Shown: positions 26,687-35,705, counted from the stretch's first letter. The stretch is DNA of 64,000 nucleotides from an uncultured Paracoccaceae bacterium (GCA_947494445.1 CANLVD010000001.1:310001-374000), one strand, 5' to 3'. Program-made: numbers and translations. The notes: a model not told the origin generated them from the letters alone.

Positions 26687-26881
26687 AGCTCCGGGTGTTG
26701 ATCTGGCGTGAAACCGGTTTGATGGGCGGAGTGGTAAGAATATGGGCGCGCTTTTTTCAAGATAGGCGGGTGGCTGTTAAGCGCACGTCGGTTCGTATGC
26801 CGGGAAAAACGTAGCAATCTTTGACTTGTCTTCAGCAACTGCCCCGTTTCCCTTCAAACGCTGCCAAGATATAGACATCGC

Positions 26882-27427
26882 ATGACCTTGAGAGAGCAGC
26901 GTTCAGTCAAGCTTGTTGGAAATGACGAAGTTTTTCGCACCGAACGGCTCGTTATCCGCAAGTGGCGCGAAACAGATGAGCCCGATCTTCTGGCGCTTTA
27001 TAGCATGGACAGGGTCGTTCAATGGATTGATGATGGGCAAGCTTTGACGTCATCAGAGGCGACACAGTGGATGGCAGTGACGCGCAACAATTACCAGAAG
27101 TTCGGTTATGGAATGTTCGCGATTGAAGATCTGAACAGTTCACGAGTGATTGGCTATGGTGGACTGGTGCATCCGGGAGGTCAGGCCGACGCTGAAATCA
27201 AGTATGCGTTTCAGCCCGATACCTGGGGTCTTGGAATTGCGACTGAGTTTGTACAAGGCTTAGTTGGATACGCTCGAGATGAACATGGGCTGTCACATGT
27301 CATAGCCACGGTGGATGTTGAAAATCTGGCGTCCAAACGGGTCCTTGCCAAATCCGGGTTTCGCCAAACCGGAACAAGGACCGAAGAGGATGGCTCAACC
27401 ACAGTGATCTTTGAAGCGCAACTTTGA
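26882..27427 (+). CDS. GNAT family N-acetyltransferase (RimJ/RimL type)
   Basis: 181 residues. The RimJ/RimL start TERLVIRKWRETDEPDLLALY, the central GYGGLVHPGG strand, the acetyl-CoA loop region around WGLGIATEFVQGLVGYA and the ending VENLASKRVLAKSGFRQTG are all typical of ribosomal-protein or small-molecule GNAT acetyltransferases. The substrate is unknown. Base composition looks somewhat more AT-rich than the neighbours, hinting at later acquisition. The preceding 195 bp (26687-26881) hold no feature I can support. Confidence 0.8.
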   Translation: MTLREQRSVKLVGNDEVFRTERLVIRKWRETDEPDLLALYSMDRVVQWIDDGQALTSSEATQWMAVTRNNYQKFGYGMFAIEDLNSSRVIGYGGLVHPGGQADAEIKYAFQPDTWGLGIATEFVQGLVGYARDEHGLSHVIATVDVENLASKRVLAKSGFRQTGTRTEEDGSTTVIFEAQL

Positions 27428-27667
27428 GTTTGTGATGGATGATTTCAGGGTGAAGCGGGCATTCGATCCAAAGTCCTGTTCAGCCAATTGTTGACCCAAC
27501 GGTGCACTGGGCTTCTTTGGCGTTGCTCCGCTGGGGTTCAGGGCTGGAAATAGATACTGCCCTCTCAGGTCGCAAAGACCCAACCGGTTCCGATCTGAAG
27601 GATATAACAGGGACAGCGCAGTGCTGATCCGCTTGCGTGCCCTCGGGTGGCGGTTTAACCATTGGGG

Positions 27668-28594
27668 ATGACCACTGCTCTTTTGACCCATCCTTCCGCC
27701 GCTTTGCATGTCACGCCCCCGGGCCATCCTGAACAGGTGGCGCGGTATCAGGCGGTTATGTCTGTGCTGGAGGGGTTGGATCTTCTGCGGGTCGAGGCAC
27801 CATTGGCAGAAGATGCGGCCATCGCGCGGTGTCATCCGCAGGGCTATATCGATCGCATTCGCGGGCTGATCCCCAATGACGGACAGGCGGCACTGGATCC
27901 GGATACGTTTCTGTCAGCCACTTCACATGAAGCCGTGTGGCGGTGTGCAGGCGGAATGGTGCGCGCGGTTGATATGGTGATGGCGGGTGAGGCGGATAAT
28001 GCCTTTGTCGCCATGCGCCCGCCGGGCCATCATGCGGAACGGGAGACACCGATGGGCTTCTGTTTTTTCGGCAATGTGGTGATCGGCGCGAAACATGCGC
28101 TTGATATGCACGGGCTGGAGCGGGTCGCGATCGTGGATTTCGACGTGCATCACGGCAATGGCACGCAGGATCTGGTCTGGGAGGATGCGCGGATCTTCTT
28201 TGCCTCGACCCATCAGAGCCCGCTTTATCCCGGCACCGGTGCGGCCCATGAAACAGGCGCGCATGGTCAGGTGATGAACCGGCCCCTGCCTGCGGGTGCG
28301 GGTGGCGTGGAGTTTCGCCGGGCGATGGAGCGGGACATCCTGCCAGCGGTTGCCGCCCATGCGCCCGAGATGATCTTCATTTCGGCAGGGTTTGACGCGC
28401 ATCGGGCCGATCCTTTGGCCAACCTGAATTTCGTCGAGGAAGATTTCGCCTGGGCCACGGATGAATTGTGCAGGCTGGCAGCAGATCATGCCAAGGGGCG
28501 CGTTGTGTCCATACTGGAAGGCGGCTACGATCTGATGGCGCTGGGCGCGTCTGCGCGGGCCCATGTCGAGACCCTGATGGAGCATGAAAAATGA
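27668..28594 (+). CDS. Histone-deacetylase-like amidohydrolase
   Basis: 308 residues from the ATG at 27668 (a TTG two codons upstream is an alternative). HDAC/acetylpolyamine amidohydrolase fold: HPEQVARY near the start, the catalytic His pair in RPPGHHAE, the zinc ligands in DFDVHHGNGTQ and the glycine-rich loop ILEGGYDLMALG. Bacterial members deacetylate polyamines or short acetylated amides; a histone-like substrate is unlikely. The stop overlaps the xseB ATG, so it heads the xseB transcript. The 240-bp region before it (27428-27667) holds no recognised feature. Confidence 0.85.
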   Translation: MTTALLTHPSAALHVTPPGHPEQVARYQAVMSVLEGLDLLRVEAPLAEDAAIARCHPQGYIDRIRGLIPNDGQAALDPDTFLSATSHEAVWRCAGGMVRAVDMVMAGEADNAFVAMRPPGHHAERETPMGFCFFGNVVIGAKHALDMHGLERVAIVDFDVHHGNGTQDLVWEDARIFFASTHQSPLYPGTGAAHETGAHGQVMNRPLPAGAGGVEFRRAMERDILPAVAAHAPEMIFISAGFDAHRADPLANLNFVEEDFAWATDELCRLAADHAKGRVVSILEGGYDLMALGASARAHVETLMEHEK

Positions 28595-28833
28595 GCGAGA
28601 CCCCGATTGCAGAGATGTCCTTCGAGGACGCCATGGCCGCCCTGGAAGCTGTGGTGGGGCAGTTGGAAAGCGGCTCTGTTCCCCTGGAGGAAAGCATCGC
28701 GCTTTATGAACGGGGGGCAGACCTGAAGAAGCATTGCGAGACCAAGCTGAAAGAGGCCGAGGAGAAGGTCGCCAAAATCTCGGTCGGGTCTGACGGTCAG
28801 GCGGTGGGAGCCGAGCCGGTGGAGATTTCCTGA
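28591..28833 (+). CDS. xseB: Exodeoxyribonuclease VII small subunit
   Basis: 80 residues, the family size. Conserved SFEDAMAALEAVVGQLESG and ALYERGADLKKHCETKLKEAEEKV form the helical hairpin that binds XseA. Exonuclease VII degrades single-stranded DNA from both ends. Its ATG overlaps the stop of the deacetylase-like gene (ATGA). In many Proteobacteria it precedes ispA and dxs, as here, but a small antisense secreted gene lies in between. Confidence 0.93.
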   Translation: MSETPIAEMSFEDAMAALEAVVGQLESGSVPLEESIALYERGADLKKHCETKLKEAEEKVAKISVGSDGQAVGAEPVEIS

Positions 28834-28860
28834 AAAGGGAATCGCGCCGGGCTGGCATGC

Positions 28861-28892
28861 GCCTCCAGCGGGGATATTTTTGCCAAGAAGTG
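28861..28892 (+). repeat. Dispersed GC-rich/GATATTT element, copy 3
   Basis: GCCTCCAGCGGGGATATTTT followed by TGCCAAGAAGTGAAG, 27 bp after the xseB stop in the xseB orientation. Confidence 0.7.
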
Positions 28893-28934
28893 AAGTCGCG
28901 CCCGGGCTGGATCAGGCCGGGCGCTTTGGTGTGA

Positions 28935-29183
28935 TCACCAGTCGGGGATGGATTTGCCACCGGGTGTAACGCAGTCATAGTTGCCCTGATCGAGCACCAT
29001 GCCGCCTCCGGCTTTGGAGCAGTTTGCAACCCAGACGTCGATCTGTGCTTTGCTGTCGTGGACCAGAGGTTCGGTGTCAGCGGTTGCGGGCCCGGTGGGG
29101 GCAGCGCGGAAATTGCCGGCCTGAGCGGTGAAGCTGGAAGCGGCAAGGGCGATCAGGGTGGCTGCGAAAATGCTGCGTGTCAT
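28935..29183 (-). CDS. Small secreted protein of unknown function
   Basis: 82 residues from the ATG at 29183, with CCGGAG upstream; an open frame continues upstream but only this start gives a clean Sec signal peptide (residues 1-22, FAATLIALAASSFTAQA). The mature 60 residues contain two cysteines (VANCSKAG and NYDCVTPG), which could form a disulfide. I do not recognise the family. It lies antisense between xseB and ispA and carries the TGAACC-N16-CGAC promoter 38 bp before its start, shared with three other secreted genes. Confidence 0.7.
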   Translation of the reverse strand: MTRSIFAATLIALAASSFTAQAGNFRAAPTGPATADTEPLVHDSKAQIDVWVANCSKAGGGMVLDQGNYDCVTPGGKSIPDW

Positions 29184-29221
29184 TGTCAATCTCCGGTGTT
29201 GGTTGGTTGTTATACCTGTCT

Positions 29222-29247
29222 GTCGGTCGGGTTGCCGGATCGGTTCA
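29222..29247 (-). promoter_or_regulatory. ECF-type promoter A (TGAACC-N16-CGAC)
   Basis: Minus strand: TTTTGAACC (the TGAACC is 29242-29247), a 16-bp spacer, then CGAC (29222-29225). An AT-rich GAATTTG stretch precedes it. It lies 38 bp before the start codon at 29183. Three other copies with the same spacer are listed in this table. Confidence 0.7.
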
Positions 29248-29359
29248 AAACAAATTCGTGTTTTCATCTGTTGCAGGAAAATCAATTCGCAGCGCAGAGG
29301 TTTGAGACAGGTATGTGCGGAATTGCCAGCCCTGCTCTCACTGGATATAGGCTGTCTTC

Positions 29360-30262
29360 ATGACGATGCAGATGACCGATACGCAGGCGCTGGCCTTTCA
29401 GGCTGTGCTGTCGCAGGCCGCGACCCTGACCGAGGAGATGCTGGAGCGGCTGTTGCCCGCGCCTGATCTGGCGGTGGGTGAGGCAATGCGCTATGCGACG
29501 CTCTCGGGCGGCAAGCGGTTGCGTGCGTTTTTTGTGGTCGAGACGGCGACGATGTTTTCGGTTCCGAAGGTGCAATCGGCCCGCGTGGCGGCGGCGGTCG
29601 AGATGGTGCATGCCTATTCGCTGATCCATGATGATCTGCCGGCGATGGATGATGATGATCTGCGGCGTGGCAAGCCCACGGTGCACAAGCGCTGGGATGA
29701 GGCGACTGCGATCCTGGCAGGTGATGCCCTGCAGACGCTGGCCTTCGAGATCCTGACCAGCCAGCAGACGGCACCCGATCCGCAGGTGCGCCTGCGGTTG
29801 ATCCAGCATCTGGCGGAATGTTCGGGTCTGGCTGGAATGGTCGGGGGCCAGGCGCTGGATATTGCCGCTGAAAGCTCTGCCACGCCGCTTGATCTAGCTG
29901 CGATCACGGAATTGCAGGCCCGCAAGACCGGTGCCCTGATCCGGTTTTCCGTGGAGGCAGGTGCGATTATGGGCAAGTCGGATCGTTCGGCATTTGCCAC
30001 ATATGCCGCAGATCTGGGCCTTGCATTCCAGATACAGGACGACATTTTGGACGTGACAGGCAGTGCCGAGATGACAGGCAAGGCGGTTGGCAAGGATGCG
30101 GATGCCGGCAAGGCGACCTTCGTGTCGCTTCTGGGGCTGGACGGTGCGCAGACCCGTGCGGCTGAGCTGGTCGAAAGCGCATGTGCGGCTTTGGCGCCTT
30201 ATGGTGCTGCTGCGGAAAACCTGCGCCGGGCGGCACAATTCGTGGTCTCGCGCCGGGCCTGA
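29360..30262 (+). CDS. ispA: Farnesyl diphosphate synthase (geranyltranstransferase)
   Basis: 300 residues. The first aspartate-rich motif DDLPAMDDDD is at residues 91-100 and the second, DDILD, at 227-231; both bind Mg2+-diphosphate. GGKRLRAF and the KTGALIRFSVEAGAI region are typical of short-chain prenyl synthases. The enzyme condenses IPP with DMAPP/GPP to farnesyl diphosphate in the cytosol for quinones, carotenoids and undecaprenol. dxs, encoding the first step of the same MEP pathway, begins 27 bp downstream, so they are co-transcribed. Confidence 0.93.
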   Translation: MTMQMTDTQALAFQAVLSQAATLTEEMLERLLPAPDLAVGEAMRYATLSGGKRLRAFFVVETATMFSVPKVQSARVAAAVEMVHAYSLIHDDLPAMDDDDLRRGKPTVHKRWDEATAILAGDALQTLAFEILTSQQTAPDPQVRLRLIQHLAECSGLAGMVGGQALDIAAESSATPLDLAAITELQARKTGALIRFSVEAGAIMGKSDRSAFATYAADLGLAFQIQDDILDVTGSAEMTGKAVGKDADAGKATFVSLLGLDGAQTRAAELVESACAALAPYGAAAENLRRAAQFVVSRRA

Positions 30263-30289
30263 TGAGATAAAACAAAGGCCCGAGGTCCG

Positions 30290-32209
30290 ATGACTGACAC
30301 TCCTCTTCTTGACCGCGTTCATTTGCCGATGGACCTCAAACAATTCTCGGACCGGGAACTGGAGCAGATCGCGCAGGAATTGCGGGCCGAGACGATCGCG
30401 GCCGTGTCGGAGACCGGCGGGCATCTGGGTGCTGGGCTTGGCGTGGTCGAGATGACGGTGGCCATTCACGCGGTGTTCGATACGCCGCGCGACAAGCTGA
30501 TCTGGGATGTGAGCCATCAATGCTATCCGCATAAGATCCTGACCGGTAGACGGGACCGGATCCGTTCGCTGCGGACCGAGGGCGGATTGTCGGGCTTCAC
30601 CAAGCGGACCGAAAGCCCTTATGACCCGTTTGGGGCGGCGCATTCCTCAACCTCGATCTCTGCGGCACTTGGTTTTGCCGTGGCACGTGATCTGGGGGGC
30701 AATTGCCCCGAAGGACTGGGTGATGCGATTGCGGTGATCGGGGATGGCGCGCTGAGTGCGGGCATGGCCTATGAGGCGCTGAACAATGCAGGCCATCTGA
30801 ACAAGCGCCTGATCGTGATCCTGAATGACAACGAGATGTCGATTGCCCCTCCGGTGGGAGCAATGTCGTCGTATCTGTCGCGGCTTTACGCAGGCGCACC
30901 TTTTCAGGAACTGAAAGCGGCGGCCAAGGGCGCGGTAAGCTTCCTGCCCGAGCCGTTTCAGGAAGGCGCGCGGCGGGCGAAAGAAATGGTCAAGTCGATG
31001 ACCGTGGGCGGTACGCTCTTCGAAGAGCTGGGCTTTTCCTATGTCGGTCCCATCGACGGCCATGACATGGATCAGCTTCTCAATGTCTTGCGCACGGTCA
31101 AGGCGCGTGCTGATGGACCGATCCTGATCCATGCGATCACCAAGAAGGGCAAGGGATACGGTCCGGCGGAGGATGCCGAGGATCGGGGCCATGCACGGGC
31201 AAAATTCGATGTGATCACGGGGGCGCAGAAGAAATCTCCCTCAAACGCTCCTTCCTACACCAAGGTGTTTGCGCAAGCGCTGATCAAGGAAGCCGAGCAC
31301 GACCCCACGATTGTGGCGGTAACTGCGGCCATGCCGGACGGGACGGGGCTGAACCTTTTTGCCGAGCGCTTTCCGAACCGCTGTTTCGATGTGGCGATTG
31401 CCGAGCAACATGGGGTGACGTTCTCGGCCGGGATGGCGGCAGGGGGGCTGAAGCCGTTCTGTGCGATTTATTCGACTTTTCTGCAGCGAGGCTATGACCA
31501 GGTGGTTCATGATGTGGCGCTGCAACGGCTGCCGGTACGCTTTGCGATTGACCGGGCGGGCCTTGTCGGGGCGGATGGACCGACACATGCGGGGGCGTTC
31601 GACATCGCCTATCTGGCCAACCTTCCCGACATCGTGTTGATGGCCGCGAGTGATGAGGCCGAGCTTGCTCATATGGTCGCGACTGCCGCATCCATCGATG
31701 ACCGTCCAAGCGCCTTTCGCTTTCCCCGGGGGGAAGGCGTCGGCGTCGACCTGCCCGAACGCGGCACGCCGCTTGAGATCGGCAAGGGACGGATCGTGGC
31801 CGAAGGCAAGGGCGTGGCGATCCTCAACTTCGGGGCGCGCTTGCAAGAGGTGCGGATCGCGGCTGAAAACCTTGCAGCGCGCGGCATTACACCAACGATT
31901 GCAGACGCGCGTTTTGCAAAGCCGCTGGATCGCGAGATGATCCTGAAGCTGGCCGCCGACCACGAGGCGCTGATCACCATCGAAGAAGGCACCGTGGGCG
32001 GGTTTGGTTCCCATGTGGCGCATTTTCTGGCCGAAGTGGGCGTGTTTGATCACGGATTGAAGTATCGCTCCATGGTGCTGCCCGACATCTTCATTGATCA
32101 GGCCTCCCCGGCTGCAATGTATGAAGTGGCCGCGATGAACGCACCGCAGATCGAGGCAAAGGTCTTAAGTGTTCTGGGCGTGGACACTCTGGCGGACCGG
32201 CGGGCCTGA
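30290..32209 (+). CDS. dxs: 1-deoxy-D-xylulose-5-phosphate synthase
   Basis: 639 residues, full length. The thiamine-diphosphate motif runs from GDG (151-153) to NDN (179-181). The catalytic His-containing THKHGDH-like site is replaced, as in all Dxs proteins, by the SHQCYPHKI motif near residue 75. The transketolase-type pyrimidine domain has [16 protein letters not shown] and the C-terminal domain [14 protein letters not shown]. Dxs condenses pyruvate and glyceraldehyde-3-phosphate, committing carbon to the non-mevalonate isoprenoid pathway. It follows ispA in one operon. Confidence 0.96.
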   Translation: MTDTPLLDRVHLPMDLKQFSDRELEQIAQELRAETIAAVSETGGHLGAGLGVVEMTVAIHAVFDTPRDKLIWDVSHQCYPHKILTGRRDRIRSLRTEGGLSGFTKRTESPYDPFGAAHSSTSISAALGFAVARDLGGNCPEGLGDAIAVIGDGALSAGMAYEALNNAGHLNKRLIVILNDNEMSIAPPVGAMSSYLSRLYAGAPFQELKAAAKGAVSFLPEPFQEGARRAKEMVKSMTVGGTLFEELGFSYVGPIDGHDMDQLLNVLRTVKARADGPILIHAITKKGKGYGPAEDAEDRGHARAKFDVITGAQKKSPSNAPSYTKVFAQALIKEAEHDPTIVAVTAAMPDGTGLNLFAERFPNRCFDVAIAEQHGVTFSAGMAAGGLKPFCAIYSTFLQRGYDQVVHDVALQRLPVRFAIDRAGLVGADGPTHAGAFDIAYLANLPDIVLMAASDEAELAHMVATAASIDDRPSAFRFPRGEGVGVDLPERGTPLEIGKGRIVAEGKGVAILNFGARLQEVRIAAENLAARGITPTIADARFAKPLDREMILKLAADHEALITIEEGTVGGFGSHVAHFLAEVGVFDHGLKYRSMVLPDIFIDQASPAAMYEVAAMNAPQIEAKVLSVLGVDTLADRRA

Positions 32210-32236
32210 CAGGGGCGCAGCCCCCGGCGCGTGCCG

Positions 32237-32270
32237 CGCCTCCCCCGGGATATTTTTGCCAAGAAGTGGA
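32237..32270 (+). repeat. Dispersed GC-rich/GATATTT element, copy 4
   Basis: GCGCCTCCCCCGGGATATTT then TTGCCAAGAAGTGGAG, 27 bp after the dxs stop and in its orientation. The 3' half, TATTTTTGCCAAGAAGTG, is identical to copy 3. Confidence 0.7.
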
Positions 32271-32354
32271 GCGGATCGCGGCGACTTGTGGCTTCGACTT
32301 TCCAGTAAATACTCAAGGAAATAGGTGTCGGATCGTGATTTCCCCGAAAAGGGT

Positions 32355-32383
32355 GGCCCCGACGCGGGGGACGCATCGGGGCC
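32355..32383 (+). other. Strong hairpin downstream of dxs
   Basis: GGCCCCGACGC pairs with GCATCGGGGCC (10 of 11 pairs) around a 7-base loop; there is no T tract. It may end dxs transcription or stabilise its 3' end. The rest of the 289-bp gap 32210-32498 holds only the repeat copy and no gene I can support. Confidence 0.5.
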
Positions 32384-32498
32384 GGGCCAGGCGATCCGAC
32401 AGGTGGGTTTCGAACCGCCGGCTTTCGGTGGCAGTCAGACATTTGCCCCGACCTTGGGGGGCAAGGCCGGGGCAGTACGTGTCAAACTTCAAGGGGGA

Positions 32499-33527
32499 TC
32501 AGTTTGACAATTCTCCGTTGCCGCCAAGGGGAACCGCAATCTTGGGTTTGCGCGGGTTGGGGGCCAGGCCACCGGGCGCCTTGGCTTTGCAGTTCATCGA
32601 GTAATGCGCCTTGTTCGACTTGAATTTCGGCGACACGCCTTCGATGCGGAACCAACCCTTTTCCGTGCCCGGGCCGTTGGGCACGTCCCATTGGTGGTTG
32701 ACCACTGCAATCTTGTTGTTCTTGGTCTTGGTCGAGAAGACGTTGCTTTTCTTGCCTGAGGAATGTGTGAAGCGGTATTTGATCGTGGCATTGGCCTCGG
32801 TCGTGGAAATCGCTGTCATTGTCTTGACCTTGCAGGTGCCGGTCTGGGTGGCGACCTCGGTCAGTTTCATGGTGGCTTTCTTGACCGTGAGCGGCAGTTT
32901 CAGATCATTGGAGGCCTGCGGGATTTGCGAGCCTGACCATTTGGCGCAGCGCACATCGACCTGATAGCCGTCGAACTGGGATTGCCAGATCTGGCTGTTC
33001 GAGAAGATGCCGTTGGAGTTCACGCTGCCATTGATATAGGCGCGGAAATGCACCGTGCGGTTCTTCGAGAAGATCTGCTTGTTCGACAGGCCCTGATCAC
33101 GCAGATCCTTGGCCAGCCAGTTGCACATGTTGACCGCATTGGTCTGAAACTTCCAAGCCGGGATTGCGAAGGCCAGGTTTTTCCCGATTTTCTTGGGGCG
33201 CTGGAAGACCTTGTAGGACTTCGACTGCTTGTAACCCGAGAGGCCCGGGACATCCGCGGCAATGCCATAGCCATTGCGCACATAAGGATGTGCGGACCAG
33301 CTTTTGACCCGGCCCGAGACGCCTGCATCATATTCGATGCGACCGCCAATGTTGACGTTACCGATGGCCTTAAGCTTGGTGTATTCAACACCATTGCTTT
33401 GCACCACGAGCGGCTTGGGGAGAAATTGATTGACCCATGCCTCGCCGACATCGGCAAGAGCTGGGGATGCAATGCTGGAGACCAGCAGGGCGGTGAAGAG
33501 TGCGGGTGATTTAAATGTCCGTGTCAT
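32499..33527 (-). CDS. Secreted protein with a C-terminal domain shared with the 35271-35705 gene
   Basis: 342 residues from the ATG at 33527 (AAAGGAT nearby). A Sec signal peptide ends at ASPALA (residue 25). The N-terminal 200 residues are rich in Ser, Asn and aromatics and match no family I recognise. The last 125 residues (from about KKATMKLTEVA) match the whole mature protein encoded at 35271-35705: both carry FTHSSGKKS or YIHNSGKKS, a HQWDVPNGPG or HQWDIPNGPG stretch, and GVSPKF, and end in a KAPGG tail. Four cysteines favour an oxidising compartment. It is preceded by ECF-type promoter B. Likely a periplasmic or extracellular structural protein. Confidence 0.7.
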   Translation of the reverse strand: MTRTFKSPALFTALLVSSIASPALADVGEAWVNQFLPKPLVVQSNGVEYTKLKAIGNVNIGGRIEYDAGVSGRVKSWSAHPYVRNGYGIAADVPGLSGYKQSKSYKVFQRPKKIGKNLAFAIPAWKFQTNAVNMCNWLAKDLRDQGLSNKQIFSKNRTVHFRAYINGSVNSNGIFSNSQIWQSQFDGYQVDVRCAKWSGSQIPQASNDLKLPLTVKKATMKLTEVATQTGTCKVKTMTAISTTEANATIKYRFTHSSGKKSNVFSTKTKNNKIAVVNHQWDVPNGPGTEKGWFRIEGVSPKFKSNKAHYSMNCKAKAPGGLAPNPRKPKIAVPLGGNGELSN

Positions 33528-33561
33528 TCCAGATATCCTTTCCATGCTGTTATGCCTGTGG

Positions 33562-33587
33562 GTCGGGTCACCCGGGCGTCCGGTTCA
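33562..33587 (-). promoter_or_regulatory. ECF-type promoter B (TGAACC-N16-CGAC)
   Basis: Minus strand: TTTTGAACC (TGAACC at 33582-33587), 16-bp spacer, CGAC (33562-33565). It lies 35 bp before the start codon at 33527. It has the same architecture as copies A, C and D. Confidence 0.7.
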
Positions 33588-33694
33588 AAATCAGTTTGAG
33601 CTATCTCCAAGGGGCATCTTGCGGCTTTGACTGGTTCCGGGCGTTCATCGGGCTAGGTCGATTTCAAGATGCAGGGATTGAAAGGAAGACAGGC

Positions 33695-34198
33695 ATGACG
33701 AAATTGGGAGTGTTGCTGGCGGTTGCGTTGACGGCGGGGACTGCAAGTGCGGATGTGGTCGTGCGCTTTGACGAGGGCGCGCCGAAGGACCGTTTCACGA
33801 TCACGAACACCTCGGCCTGTGCGCTGGGCGGTGTCGAGATCACCATTGATCTGGCGGGATCGGCTGCCGGGTTGATCTTTGACGTGACCGGTGCGGGTGC
33901 TGGCGTTGAAGTGTTCCAGCCCTTCGAGCTGGTGCGCGGTGGCGATGTTGTGACCACTGCGCCTGAAGTCGGCGATGGTGATACATCCGTGACGCTGGCA
34001 CTTGATGGACTTGGCCCCCAACAGGACGTGGCTTTTACCATTGATGTGGATGACACCACCGGCGGGCGGGAGATCACGGTGAACGGGTCGGAAATCCTTG
34101 GAGCGTCTGTTGAGGTCAAGGGCACGTTCGGCACGGTCTCGGGTCAGTTTGACCGGGGTGCTGTTGCGCGGGCCGGGCTGAGCGAATGTGTCTCGTAA
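33695..34198 (+). CDS. Secreted protein resembling Rhodobacteraceae 'aggregation factor core' proteins
   Basis: 167 residues from the ATG at 33695, with AAAGGAAG nine bases upstream. A Sec signal peptide ends TASA (residue 20). The mature protein begins VVVRFDEGAPKDRFTITN and contains GLIFDVTGAGAGVEVFQPFE; from memory this resembles short proteins annotated as aggregation factor core in this clade, but I know of no experimental role. It is predicted to be an all-beta extracellular domain. Divergent from the 342-residue secreted protein; the GH-like gene follows 52 bp later. Confidence 0.6.
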   Translation: MTKLGVLLAVALTAGTASADVVVRFDEGAPKDRFTITNTSACALGGVEITIDLAGSAAGLIFDVTGAGAGVEVFQPFELVRGGDVVTTAPEVGDGDTSVTLALDGLGPQQDVAFTIDVDDTTGGREITVNGSEILGASVEVKGTFGTVSGQFDRGAVARAGLSECVS

Positions 34199-34250
34199 TT
34201 GAGCGATCAAGGCGTTGACCCAAACGCGCGCCTGATTGTAGGTCAGGGCC

Positions 34251-35252
34251 ATGTTGCAGCTTCGGTTCATTGCCCTGATCGCAGCCCTTCTCTGGGCTTG
34301 TGGCCCTGTCACCGCGCAGGAGCTGTCGGTTGATGTGACCGAGGCCGAGGGTGAAGACTTCGATCAGGCCATTGATGCCGCTGTTCTGGCCGGGGCGACG
34401 GTCACATCGCTGAGCCTGTTCTGGGATGATCTGGAAGCGGCGGGTGGTGAGTATGCCCCGAAGGATGACTGGCCCACGATTGCCAATGGGTATTATCCGG
34501 ACAAGGATCTTGCACTGACCCTGAGCCTGTCGGTGATCGACACTTTGGCGGATCGCAGGCCCGAGGATCTGCGTGGGCTTGCCTGGGATGATCCTGTGGT
34601 CATCAGGCGGTTTGCCAAACATCTGGAACAGGTGTTCCGACGTCTTGAGGATGTCGAGATACGGGCGATATCCATCGGCAACGAAGTTGACGGATATCTG
34701 CGAAAGCCTGCGGACATCCGCGCATTTGCGACATTCATGAACAAGGCACGCGCTCAGATCAACCGGTTCCGCGCAGGCGTGCCAGTGGGCACCAAGCTGA
34801 CATTCGGTGCATTGAAGCGTGAACCGTACAGCTGGTCGCCGCTGATCTCGCAAAGCGACGCTGTGATGGTGACATACTATCCGTTGAAGGCTGATTTCTC
34901 GGTGCAGTCGAATGATCAGGTTCGTCAGGACTTGCGGCAGATGCTGAATTTCGCCGCCAGAAGGCCTTTGTATATTCTGGAAGCTGGATATCCCAGCGAG
35001 GGCTGTGGGGCCGGGCAGGATGGACAGCTGGAATTTGTCCAGACACTGCTTGATGAAGCCGGTCAGGAGAAGGCACGCATTCCGCTGATCTCTCTGACAT
35101 GGCTGAGCGACATCCCTGACGCTCAGGTTGAGGACTATGTCAGTTACTATGGTGTGGAGTTTGCCTGTTTCCGGTCCTATCTGGCCTCGCTGGGTCTGCG
35201 CGACCGGACCGGATTGCCGAAGCTGGCCTATGAGTGGCTGGCCAACCGCTAG
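34251..35252 (+). CDS. Exported glycoside-hydrolase-like TIM-barrel protein
   Basis: 333 residues with a signal peptide (residues 1-23); LLWAC at 13-17 could alternatively be a lipidation site. The mature part has a clan GH-A pattern: SIGNEVD with a candidate acid/base Glu145 at the end of one strand, and YILEAGYPS with a candidate nucleophile Glu244 about 100 residues later. The spacing suits a retaining beta-glycosidase, similar in style to GH53/GH17 families, but I cannot place the family or the sugar. It lies in the secreted-protein cluster, after the aggregation-factor-like gene. Confidence 0.6.
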   Translation: MLQLRFIALIAALLWACGPVTAQELSVDVTEAEGEDFDQAIDAAVLAGATVTSLSLFWDDLEAAGGEYAPKDDWPTIANGYYPDKDLALTLSLSVIDTLADRRPEDLRGLAWDDPVVIRRFAKHLEQVFRRLEDVEIRAISIGNEVDGYLRKPADIRAFATFMNKARAQINRFRAGVPVGTKLTFGALKREPYSWSPLISQSDAVMVTYYPLKADFSVQSNDQVRQDLRQMLNFAARRPLYILEAGYPSEGCGAGQDGQLEFVQTLLDEAGQEKARIPLISLTWLSDIPDAQVEDYVSYYGVEFACFRSYLASLGLRDRTGLPKLAYEWLANR

Positions 35253-35270
35253 GCGCAGGGCAGTCAGGGC

Positions 35271-35705
35271 TCAGTTCGACAGGATGCGGGAGGTGCCGCG
35301 CTTTGGCGTTGCGGAAAAACCACCGGGCGCCTTGGGCTTGCAATCCAGCGAATAGGCTTTGGTGTTGGAAATGAATTTTGGTGAGACGCCCTCCATCCGG
35401 AAGCCACCAACCTCAAGCCCCGGGCCGTTGGGGATATCCCACTGGTGTTTGACCAACGCGATGCCGTTGCCCTTGGTTTTGGCGGTGAAGGTCTTCGATT
35501 TCTTTCCGGAGTTGTGGATGTATTTGAAGCTGATGGTGGCCCCGGCTGTGTCGGTAGTGATGGACGTTGTCAGCTCGACCATGCAGGCGCCGCCCAGGGT
35601 TGCGTATTTCTTCAATTGCATGGTGGCTTGCTTAACCTCCACTGCGCTGGCCTGTGTGGCGGTGGCTGCAATCAGGGTCAGGGCGGTCAGAATAGTGCGG
35701 AACAT
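35271..35705 (-). CDS. Secreted single-domain protein, paralogue of the 32499-33527 C-terminus
   Basis: 144 residues, with a Sec signal peptide (MFRTILTALTLIAATATQASA). The mature 123 residues align end to end with the last 125 of the 342-residue protein at 32499-33527: the shared pieces are QATMQLKKYATLGG, IHNSGKKSKTFTAKTK, HQWDIPNGPG, GFRMEGVSPKF and a KAPGG tail. Two cysteines (GACMVEL and SLDCKPK) are at matching positions and may form a disulfide. The function is unknown; probably a beta-sandwich adhesion or envelope module. It carries ECF-type promoter C, 31 bp before the start. Confidence 0.7.
   Translation of the reverse strand: MFRTILTALTLIAATATQASAVEVKQATMQLKKYATLGGACMVELTTSITTDTAGATISFKYIHNSGKKSKTFTAKTKGNGIALVKHQWDIPNGPGLEVGGFRMEGVSPKFISNTKAYSLDCKPKAPGGFSATPKRGTSRILSN

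Noticed and set aside
27395-27835. Minus-strand open frame in the gap before the deacetylase-like gene, with a GGATCGAAT piece resembling a tRNA end
   Set aside because: No protein family, no ribosome site and no tRNA arms; it overlaps two confident plus-strand genes.
32395-32470. tRNA-like T-loop (GGTTCGAAACC on the minus strand) after dxs
   Set aside because: The flanking bases do not form a T stem and no acceptor or anticodon arm can be built around it.
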